Below, piece after piece: positions 13,295-25,000 of a DNA stretch of 64,000 nt (within the stretch, counting starts at the first letter, position 1; every line of letters begins with the position of its first letter). The DNA lies in NCBI GenBank assembly GCA_028752905.1, contig JAQNBH010000004.1, positions 6,427,173-6,491,172 on the forward strand, read 5' to 3'. The stretch is from Cladorhizidae sp. MBARI D1340-BT2. Taxonomy: Eukaryota > Porifera > Demospongiae > Poecilosclerida > Cladorhizidae. The position numbers and the translations under genes are program-made. The notes beneath the pieces were generated by a model. That model was not told the DNA's origin. It saw only the letters and a list, made by a program, of their open reading frames with translations, and searched no databases.

Positions 13295-16200
13295 AAAGAC
13301 AACTGTATTAGTTCGGAGAGTGTGCCATACAACCAGAAACTTATGATGACCCTTTACCATTTAAATTGTATCACCAGTATTGTATAATCAGTGCAATGAT
13401 TGGCAAATGTGATTTAATGGTAAAGGGTTGTCTAACTGGTTGTGGTTTCCATGGATACAGTCTTGTGCCCTCTCTTTTCAAATGGAACATTTTTTGTTCT
13501 TTCAAGTTGTTGTTTTGTTAATGTTTGTTATAGTTGAGAGGTCTTCAGACCACACCCAGAGTGAGTTACTGGTCTCCAGGGCTTTTTCTAACTTGTTGTC
13601 CACTATACATATCAGCACGTGCCATGTCTTGTTGCTGTTGTTGACTCTACTCATGTAGGGTCAGCTACAGCCTTCATTAGACTTGGTGGCAGCTGCACAG
13701 GAGAACTCCACCAACCAAAACAGCAGATGCTTTGGTAGAGAGTCAGCTACAGCCCCCATTAGACTTGGTAGCTGTTGCAAGGAGAATTCCACCAACCAAA
13801 CAGCATATGCTTTGGTAGAGGATCAGCTACAGCCTCCATTAGACTTGGTGGCAGCTGCACAGGAGAACTCCACCAACCAAAACAGCAGATGCTTTGGTAG
13901 AGAGTCAGCTACAGCCCCCATTAGACTTGGTAGCTGTTGCAAGGAGAATTCCACCAACCAAACAGCATATGCTTTGGTAGAGGATCAGCTACAGCCTCCA
14001 TTAGACTTGGTGGCAGCTGCACAGGAGAACTCCACCAACCAAAACAGCAGATGCTTTGGTAGAGGGTCAGCTACAGCCTCCATTAGACTTGGTAGCAGCT
14101 GCACAGGAGAACTCTACCAACCAAAACAGCAGATGCTTTGGTAGAGGGTCAGCTGCAGCCTCCATTAGACTTGGTGGCAGCTGCACAGGAGAACTCCACC
14201 AACCAAAACAGCAGATGCTTTGGTAGAGGGTCAGCTGCAGCCTCCATTAGACTTGGTGGCAGCTGCACAGGAGAACTCCACCAACCAAAACAGCAGATGC
14301 TTTGGTAGAGGGTCAGCTGCAGCCTCCATTAGACTTGGTAGCAGCTGCACAGGAGAACCACCAACCCAAACAGCAGAACTGAGTGTGGTGGGTCATTGTA
14401 CAATGCAGCACATGTGGTCTTTACACAATTCCGATGATGTAATTGAGACACAGATTAGTCGCGGGCGTGCAGAGGAACATTTGGAGGCTTTTGAAGGCTT
14501 TTGATCTCAAGTTTTTATGGTTGTATGAGAGTTATGCGAGGGGCAATATTTAGAGCATGCATAGAGAGCTTGAGGGTAAAGTTCAAATTGTTTTCTTTTT
14601 GCTGCTAATGTCAGCTAAGGAGCTGCTAATGTGATTGAGATATGAGATTTGGTGTGTTGGTGTGTGTGGGAGGGAGGGGGGAGAGAGCATGAGCCAGTAG
14701 GTGTGTCATAGCGTGAGTGATAGGTGTGTCATACCATGCTCAGGATATCCACCATAACCATCATAGCAGCTGCTCAGGATATCCACCATAACCATCATAG
14801 CAGCTGCTCAGGATATCCACCATAACCATCATAGAAGCTGCTCAGGATATCCACCATAACCATCATAGCAGCTGCTCAGGATATCCACCATAACCATCAT
14901 AGCAGCTGCTCAGGATATCCACCATAACCATCATAGCAGATTCTCAGGATATCCACCATAACCATCATAGCAGCTTCTCAGGATATCCACCATAACCATC
15001 ATAGCAGCTGCTCAGGATATCCACCATAACCATCATAGCAGCTGCTCAGGATATCCACCATAACCATCATAGCAGATTCTCAGGATATCCACCATAACCA
15101 TCATAGCAGCTTCTCAGGATATCCACCATAACCATCATAGCAGCTGCTCAGGATATCCACCATAACCATCATAGCAGCTGCTCAGGATATCCACCATAAC
15201 CATCATAGCAGCTGCTCAGGATATCCACCATAACCATCATAGCAGCTGCTCAGGATATCCACCATAACCATCATAGCAGCTGCTCAGGATATCCACCATA
15301 ACCATCATAGCAGCTACTCATGATATCCACCATAACCATCATAGCAGCTGCTCAGGATATCCACCATAACCATCATAGCAGCTGCTCAGGATATCCACCA
15401 TAACCATCATAGCAGCTGCTCAGGATATCCACCATAACCATCATAGCAGCTGCTCAGGATATCCACCATAACCATCATAGCAGCTGCTCAGGATATCCAC
15501 CATAACCATCATAGCAGCTGCTCAGGATATCCACCATAACCATCATAGCAGCTACTCAGGATATCCACCATAACCATCATAGCAGCTGCTCAGGATATCC
15601 ACCATAACCATCATAGCAGCTGCTCAGGATATCCACCATAACCATCATAGCAGCTGCTCAGGATATCCACCATAACCATCATAGCAGCTGCTCAGGATAT
15701 CCACCATAACCATCATAGCAGCTGCTCAGGATATCCACCATAACCATCATAGCAGCTACTCAGGATATCCACCATAACCATCATAGCAGCTGCTCAGGAT
15801 ATCCACCGTAACCATCATAGCAGCTGCTCAGGATATCCACCATAACCATCATAGCAGCTGCTCAGGATATCCACCATAACCATCATAGCAGCTACTCAGG
15901 ATATCCACCATAACCATCATAGCAGCTGTTACCTTTTTACTTGTATGCTCAAAGTTTATAGTTGGCCTAATGCTTTCAAGACAGGCCACCATGGAGCATG
16001 CTGGTGAGAGTGGAGTGCAGCTTTCTGTGGGTGCAGAGATGGAAGCTTATGGTGGTCAAGTAGCAGCTACAAGAAGTAACCAGTCTTGCTGCAGGTCTAG
16101 GGAGGGCTGAGCAAGAAACCTTGCAATGGCCAACATAGAGTGATACAATTGGCGAGGTCAGACAAGGTCACTTGATTTCTAGCAAGTTATGACCGAGTCT

Positions 16201-18997
16201 ACAGTCTGTGTGGGGGCGGATGCCTCCTCAGACAGGACAGTATTTGGCTCGAGGTGTTAGTTAATATATTTCTAGAATACCTCTGACCCAGTGTGATCTA
16301 AATCCATGTCGTGTGCTCTTACACCTGGTCTAGGTTTGGCTTCACCTCCAGAGTACGCATGTTGCTGAAGTTTGATGCTCGTGTGGACGTCCTCAACCTG
16401 AAGGGAGAGAGTCCTTTACACATAGCCTGCCATGACATCTGCAGCATAGAGGTCAGAGTTCAGGGAGGTCATGGGTTCAGAGAGTTCATGGGTTCAGGGA
16501 GGTCATGGGTTCAGGTACATACATTACAGTGATCAGAATCCATAGGTTTATGCAATGGTCCTACAGTCCGGGTTCATCTTATGAGTGTTGGTGCAGCCAG
16601 GTATGTATATTGTGAAGCTTGTCACTGCCACAAGCTTTTCTGGGATACCCCGGGATTCTTGGGATACCCTGGGATACCCCAGGATACCCCGGGATTCTTG
16701 GGATACCCTGGGATACCCCGGGATACCCCGGGATTCCTGGGATATTTTGTCCTTGGCCCTAGCTGTACTATACCCTCAGGCATAGGTGAGCTAAATAGAC
16801 CAACTCCATAGGGGAGCTAAACAGACAAGCTTCACGGGTATGTATATTGTGAAGCTTGTCACTGCCACAAGCTTTTCTGGGAAACCCCGGGATTTGGGAT
16901 ACCCTGAGATACCCTGGGATACACCTGGGATATTTTGTCCTTGGCCCTAGCTGTACTATACCCTCAGGCATAGGTGAGCTAAACAGACCAACTCCATAGG
17001 GGAGCTAAACAGACAAGCTTCACGGGGGAGCTAAACAGAAAAGCTTCACGGGTTATGGTTGTGGATCTTTATCCCTACTTTATATGTGTGCAGATTCTCT
17101 TCCACATAGCGGACATAGTGACAGATCTTAACATCAAGGACAACTTGGGATTAACCCCTTTGATGCACGCCGTCAAGCACAAATGTTCTCCTGCCACGAA
17201 GTACCTCCTGCAGAAAGGGGCAGAGCCAAACATTCGAGATCCTCATGGCCGAACTGCTCTATATATGGCAGCAGAAGATAGAAATCTTGAATCGTGTGAA
17301 CTGCTGCTGACAGCGCGTGCTGACCTACTGATTGGTGGGACGGAGAAGAACAGAACCCCACTCCATTTAGCAGCACAGAAGTGAGTGGGAGGGCGGAGGG
17401 AGGGGGTGGAGGGTGGGTGGGTGGTGGAGGGTGGCTGGTGGAGGGTGGCTGGTGGAGGGTGGCTGGTCTGTCATTATTAACACTTCCCACAATTTTTCAT
17501 TTTTTCTTTTCTTTCTGTTGTCTTTTACTTTCACCTTACGACCTTTTCCCTCATTATCCTTTTTCTTCTCTCTTTCTCTCATTTCTATATTCTCTCTCCC
17601 CCACCCCCCATTTTCTCTCTCTCCCACCCCACCCCATTTTCTCTCTCCCCCACCCCCCATTTTCTCTCCCCCCACCACCTCTCGCCCCCACCCCCAATTT
17701 TCTCTCTCTCATTTTCTCTCTCCCCCCCACCCCCCATTTTCTCTCTCTCCCCCACCCCCATTTTCTCTCTCTCCCCCCCACCCCCCATTTTTTCTCTCCC
17801 CCCCACCCCCATTTTCTCTCTCTCCCCCCCACCCACCATTTCTCTCTCTCCCCCCACCCCATTTTCTCTCTCCCCCCCCCATTTTCTCTCTCGCCCCCAC
17901 CCCCAATTTTCTCTCTCTCATTTTCTCTCCCCCCCCCCACCCCCCATTTTCTCTCTCTCTCCCCCCCACCCCACTTTCTCCACCCCCCATTTTCTCTCTC
18001 TCCCCCCACCCCCTCCCCCTCCCCCCCGCCCCCCATTTTCTCTCTCCCCCACTTTCTCTCCCTCCCCCACCCCCCCATTTTCTCTCTCCCCCGCCCCCCA
18101 TTTTCCCACTTTCTCTCCCTCCCCCCACCCCCCATTTTCTCTCTCCCCCCGCCCCCCATTTTCTCTCTCCCCCACTTTCTCTCCCTCCCCCCACCCCCCA
18201 TTTTCTCTCTCTCCCCCCACCCCCCATTTTCTCTCTCCCCCCGCCCCCCATTTTCTCTCACGCCCACTTTCTCTCCCTCCCCCCACCCCCATTTTCTCTC
18301 CCGTCATTTCTTTCTTTTTCCTACCTTTTCTCGTTTCTTCCTTGCCAAGCACTGCCTAGTTACAGACATGTACGCATGCATGTAGACATGTATGCATGCA
18401 TGTAGACATGTACACATGCATGCATACACAACACAGAATGCTGCATAGTTATAGACATGTACCCATGCATGCATACACAACACAGAATGCTGCCTAGTTA
18501 CAGACATGTACGCATGCATGTAGACATGTACGCATGCATGTAGACATGTATGCATGCATGCATACACAACACAGAATGCTGCCAAGTAATGTTAGAGCAA
18601 GATACAATATTAGTCAAAAAAGGAATGGAACAACCATTGTATGTAGATAGACAATATTTGCAGGCCCTTAATTGTATATTACCAATACCACTATAATTAT
18701 TAGTATCATTACTATTATGTATAACTAATTATGTATAACTAGTAAAGAAACAGATAACTATTTTGTTTGTGATCACTATATTATATATATATAACTATAT
18801 AAATAAATAAATGTTTATTACCACTACCATTATTACTATTATTATTTATCATTACTATTATATATATGTAACAATAAATTATATAAATAAATAACTTGTC
18901 TTGGTTGAGCAGCCACCTACAAGAAGCTACTCTGTATATTATTCTGTATATTATTATTTTATTATTTGTTTGTTTATTTGTTTGTTTGTTTGTTTGT

Positions 18998-19088
<91 letters not shown>

Positions 19089-22000
19089 TTTGTATTTGTT
19101 ACCATTCACTGTGTACTATTAACACACGCATTGTGCAGTATGGATAGGATGATTCTGAAGGCGCTGTTGGAACGTGGGGCAGACATGGGAGTAAAGGATG
19201 CTGATGGCCACACACCCATAGACATCGTCCCAAACCCACACTTCAGAGAGGCTTTCAGAAGTGAGTGATTTAGTCTCCTCTGACACGTGTACACGTGCAA
19301 CTACGACACACATATATATGTACCTCCTCCAGCCATCTCATCTGCTCTCCCTGGTACCCTTTCTCCACCCCCCTCCATCTCATCTCTTCCTCTGCTTCAC
19401 CGCTCTCTCCTCCCTCCTCACACTATCCTCACCCACCCACCCCTCCAGTGATGGTAAAAGCTAGGCAAGAAATTAGGTCAGAACTGAGAGGAGCTCAAGC
19501 TGACAAGAACAACACAAGATGTCCGCCCACCGTGCAGCCGTGTGACGAGGACACTCCGTGCAACGAGACGACTGCCGAGAGCAACAAGCATCACTTCAAT
19601 GGCATCAAGGTTGCCGAGTTGGTGGGGAGTGAACCTGATGCCATGCCCCTTAACAGGGAGGAAGAGGATGTGAAGAAGGAAAAGAGTGGGCGGAGAGGAG
19701 GAGAAGAGGTTGACGAGGAGGTCGAGGAAGAACAGCTCTCATTAGAGAGGTGTGTATATATAGCAATAGCTCTCATTAGAGGTGTGTATATACATGTATG
19801 TAGCAACAGCTCTCATTAGAGGTGTGTATATACATGTATGTAGCAACAGCTCTCATTAGAGGTGTGTATATACATGTATGTAGCAACAGCTCTCATTAGA
19901 GGTGTGTATATACATGTATGTAGCAATAGCTCTCATTAGAGGTGTGTATATACATGTATATAGCAACAGCTCTCATTAGAGGTGTGTATATACATGTATA
20001 TAGCAACAGCTCTCATTAGAGGTGTGTATATACATGTATATAGCAACAGCTCTCATTAGAGGTGTGTATATACATGTATATAGCAACAGCTCTCATTAGA
20101 GGTGTGTATATACATGTATGTAGCAATAGCTCTCATTAGAGGTGTGTATATACATGTATATAGCAACAGCTCTCATTAGAGGTGTGTATATACATGTATA
20201 TAGCAACAGCTCTCATTAGAGGTGTGTATATACATGTATGTAGCAATAGCTCTCATTAGAGGTGTGTATATACATGTATGTAGCAATAGCTCTCATTAGA
20301 GGTGTGTATATACATGTATATAGCAACAGCTCTCATTAGAGGTGTGTATATACATGTATGTAGTGGCAGGGAGTCGGGGAGCTCTCTCGATATTGGGTTG
20401 GCACATGATACGAAAGAAAAAGCTCTCAAGCTACACACACCTTCAGGCTTGTATAGAGTGCATGGCAGTACTTTAGTGGAGCTGAACATATCATTTTCCT
20501 CTCCTCTTTTTTTTGCCTCTGCCCCTCCCCCCACCCCCCACCCCACCTATCTTCCCCTCGCCTTCTCTCTCCCCCCCTCGCCTTCTCTCTCTCCCCCTCG
20601 CCTTCTCTCTCCCCCCTTGCCTTCTCTCTCTACCCTCGCCTTCTCTCTCTCCCCTCACCTTCTCTCTCTCCCCCTCGCCTTCTCTCTCTCCCCCTCGCCT
20701 TCTCTCTCTCCCCCTCGCCTTCTCTCTCTCCCCCTCGCCTTCTCTCTCTCTCCCCCTCGCCTTCTCTCTCCCCCCCTCGCCTTCTCTCTCTCCCCCTCGC
20801 CTTCTCTCTCTCCCCCTCGCCTTCTCTCTCTCTCCCTCGCCTTCTCTCTCCCCCCCTCGCCTTCTCTCTCTCCCCCCCCGCCTTCTCTCTCTCCCCCTCG
20901 TCTTCTCTCTCTCCCCCTCGTCTTCTCTCTCTCCCCCTCGCCTTCTCTCTCCCCCCCTCACCTTCTCTCTCCCCCTCGCCTTCTCTCTCTCCCCCTCGCC
21001 TTCTCTCCCCCCCCCTCGCCTTCTCTCTCTCCCCCTCGCCTTCTCTCTCTCCCTCGCCTTCTCTCTCTCCCCCTCACCTTCTCTCTCCCTCTGTGGCAGG
21101 TATCAAACCCTCCAAAAGGAACTGTCGAGCATAAGGAAGACTTTGGATGACACCACCATGGCCCTGGAGGACGCCAACCATGACAAGGACTTTCTAGTAG
21201 ACCAGAACCAAGCCATGAAGCATGATTTGCAGGTGAAGGAGAACTTGACTGTCTCCTGCCACATGCAACACATGATGGTGCTTGCCGTACATGCCGTCTT
21301 CCACAACATGCTCACTCAAGGCATGTCACGTGACGTATCACGTGACTCGGTGGATAGGTTGCGCGATGAGATCTGTAGCTCGGTGAACGAAAGACTGGAT
21401 CAGATGGCACACGAAATATCAAATGGTAGCCCACTGTCACATGACAGGGGCATAGCATCTTCCAGAAGTGCAACTCAGAAGTCACATGATTATGCCAGTG
21501 GCGTAGAAGCATCACCTGATCTATCACATGGCATGCAAAGGAATGGAATGAAGCCCTACATTGAGAAGCGTGCTGCATTATCATCAAGCACTTCATCGGA
21601 TGAGCATTACCCGAGAGATCATGGGGGTGTGTCTACTCAACACCAGACGCAGGACACACTCCAACCTCGCAATAACCTACAATGGTGGATGATTAACGAG
21701 ACGGAATATGAGGTGTGTGAAGTGTGATGGTGTGTGAAGTGTGATGTGTGAAGGTGTGTGATATGTGATGGTGTGGTATGTGGTGGTGTGTAATGTGATG
21801 TGTGTACATAGGTGTGTGATATGATGATGTGTGGTACATGTATGTGATATGTGATGATATGTGATGGTGTGTGATATGTGATGATGTGTGATGATAGGTG
21901 ATAGTGTGTGATATGTGATGGTGTGTGATATGTGATGGTGTGTGATATGTGATGATGTGTGATGGTGTGTGATATGTGATGGTGTGTGATATGTGATGGT

Positions 22001-25000
22001 GTGGCATCTGTCATGTTAATCTTATTCTCCTCAAGTCAAGCGGAATTACCCTGAACAGCAGCTCTGATGCCTCCGGCCGGTGCTTTGATGTGTATCGCGG
22101 CACTTTTCGTCACGTGGATGTGGTTATTCGCAGCGTAAGAGGTGTGGCCAAGTGGAACCTCAACACCTACTTGACCTTCTTTCAAGAAGTAAACTTTCTG
22201 AGGTAACCAGAACTCTCGCTCCACCTGCCCTCCCCCTCCCCCTCCCTGTATGCGCCTCAAGTACTGCAGCAGAATCTATTACCTATCTGACCAATAGGGA
22301 TGCCCAGAGTCACGGCTTTTTGCCAAGCTTAGAAGAGGATTACGTGGGCAGGAAGCTGAACTTTGGACATCCATAGACGGTTCTGGCATTGAGCATGGCA
22401 CCTCTGAACCACCATGTGTCACCCTTGTGTGACCCCATAGAGCAATTGTCAACCTACGTACTTCAACCCAGTGTGGTGTTGGTCCAGTGTGTGTCCCTAT
22501 AGAGCTATTGTCAAACCTACTTCAACCTGCCTCAACCCAGTGTGGTGTTGGTCCAGTGTGTGTCCCCATAGAGCTATTGTTAACCTACTTCAACCTGCCT
22601 CAACCAGTGTGGTGTTGGTCCAGTGTGTGTCCCCATAGAGCTATTGTCAACCTACTTCAACCTGCCTCAACCAGTGTGGTGTTGGTCCAGTGTGTGTCCC
22701 CATAGAGCTATTTTCAACCTGCCTCAACCCAGTGTGATGTTGGACCAGTATGTAGCCACATAGAGCTATTGTCAAACCTACTTCAACCTTCCTCAACCCA
22801 GTGTGGTGTTGGTCCAGTGTGTGTCCCCATAGAGCTATTTTCAACCTGCCTCAACCCAGTGTGATGTTGGACCAGTATGTAGCCCCATAGAGCTATTGTC
22901 AACCTACTTCAACCTGCCTCAACCCAGTGTGATCTTGGTCCAGTGTGTGTCCCCATAGAGCTATTGTCAACCCACTTCAACCTGCCTCAACCCAGTGTGG
23001 TGTTGGTCCAGTGTGTGTCCCCATAGAGATTTTGTCACCCTACAGTACCTCCACCCAGTATCTATGTGTAACCTGTTTTACTATTGCCCTATTAATTTTA
23101 TATCAACACATTATTACATATTTTAACCCTTTCTGTTCCCTGCAGTTGCCTCCATTGTCCGTGGATTGTGCAGTTTTTGTCTGCTTGTTTTGAGCCTCTC
23201 ACTAGCACTTGTTCCATCATCAACGAGTACATGTCTCGTGGCAGTCTACATTCCGTTCTGCATGAAGACAAGCTGGTATTGGAATGGGACACCAGATTCA
23301 ATATGGTAAGAGCTGACCACACCCACCCACATGCTTCTCGGGATTGGTAGGTGTATTAGATTATTCTAGCAGTCTCTCTCTGTGGGGGTGGGGGTGACCT
23401 GTGTGGTGTTTTTTGGAAAGGATGGTGGGAACATGTATGGAGAATATAGCCAAGTTTTTACAAGTGTACTAGAAAGATGAAAGATGATTCAGCAAAGAGA
23501 TTCTCCTAAAAATGATTTTGCTAATTTGCCTCAGTGTGCTGTGTATAAGCACCTCACCTTTTCCTTAATCACATTCCAGCAGCACCAGTAAACTACCTGG
23601 CCACTGGCAGTGGCATACTTAATTAACCTTTGTCCTATTAGAAACCTTTGTCCTATTGACCTGTCCACCTTTCCTGTGCATCCTTTCCTGTGCATACGTA
23701 ATTAACCTTTGTCCTATTGACCTGCCCACCTTTCCTTTCCTGTGCATACGTAATTAACCTTTGACCTATTGACCTTTCCTGTGCATACTTAATTAACCTT
23801 TGTCCTATTGACCTGTCCACCTTTCCTGTGCATACGTAATTAACCTTTGACCTATTGACCTGTCCTGTGCATACTTAATTAACCTTTGTCCTATTAGACC
23901 TGTCCACCTTTCCTGTGCATACTTAATTAACCTTTGACCTATTGACCTGTCCACACTTAATTAACCTTTGTCCTATTGACCTGCCCACCTTTCCTGTGCA
24001 TACGTAATTAACCTTTGACCTATTGACCTGTCCACACTTAATTAACCTTTGTCCTATTGACCTGTCCACCTTTCCTGTGCCTTTCCTGTGCATACGTAAT
24101 TATCCTTTGTCCTATTAGACCTGCCCACCTTTCCTGTGCATACTTAATTGCATACTTAATTAACCTTTGACCTATTGACCTGTCCACCTTTCCTGTGCAT
24201 ACGTAATTAACTTTGACCTATTGACCTGTCCACCTTTCCTGTGCATACTTAATTAACCTTTGTCCTATCAGACCTTCCCATGCATACTTAATTAACCTTT
24301 GTCCTATTAGACCTGCCCACCTTTCCTGTGCATAATTAATTAACCTTTGACCTATTGACCTGTCCACACTTAACACTTAGCGGACCGTTGTCACGAATTC
24401 ATGACACGCGCAGGCGTATCTATAAGACCATTGTCACGATATCTTGACAGTAGTAATTGTCACCTGTAGACCACCGTCACGATATCGTGACAGCCACTTC
24501 ATTTTGACCACGAAGGGTTTTTTACTATGGTTCGTGGTTGTTAGCTATGAATGGCCTGTGGTTATGATACCCAGACTCTACTAGAGAGGTATTGATGATA
24601 TGGGAGCGCTAGCTGGTTAGCTACTTGGGTCGATAGCTAGCTAGCTACATGAAGCGCTAGCTCGTTAGTGGGCTAGCTAGCTATTTAGCTACGCTAGCTA
24701 CTATTCCTACACTATTTAGATGCGCTAGCTAAACTATTTACTATTCATACACTATTTAGCTTGATCTAACAGTCATAAAAGAAACCACTAGGTTTATATT
24801 AGCTGAAGTAAAGTTACTTACTCACCTTGGTAACAAGAGTTCTTCGCTTTACTTTTTAAAATTATTATCAGCTCATATACTTGAAAAACCTTTTGAGATT
24901 TGAGTAATGAAGTACCAGTAAGTAATCATAGAGAGGAGTAGCACCTAGCAGTTGTCTATCAAGCTTGGAACACGAGGAAAACTAAATATATTGCCCACCG

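Noticed and set aside
13683..14504. Protein-coding repeats (DLVAAAQENSTNQ)
   Set aside because: The frame depends on array period, breaks between unit types of 78 and 82 bp, and sits in intron 2 between well-supported ankyrin exons.
17381..18405. Long open frames of 330 codons on both strands
   Set aside because: Six-frame openness comes from a stop-free CT-rich repeat inside intron 4; peptides are pure PPxFSL or GGxREK repeats.
18963..19147. Transmembrane protein from YLFIYLFIYLF frames
   Set aside because: It is translation of the TTTA microsatellite.
20513..21727. Single 404-codon plus-strand gene
   Set aside because: The first half is the polypyrimidine array (SPSLSPPRLLSL). Only 21,100-21,712 behaves as an exon, with an acceptor at 21,098-21,099 and a phase match to exon 6.
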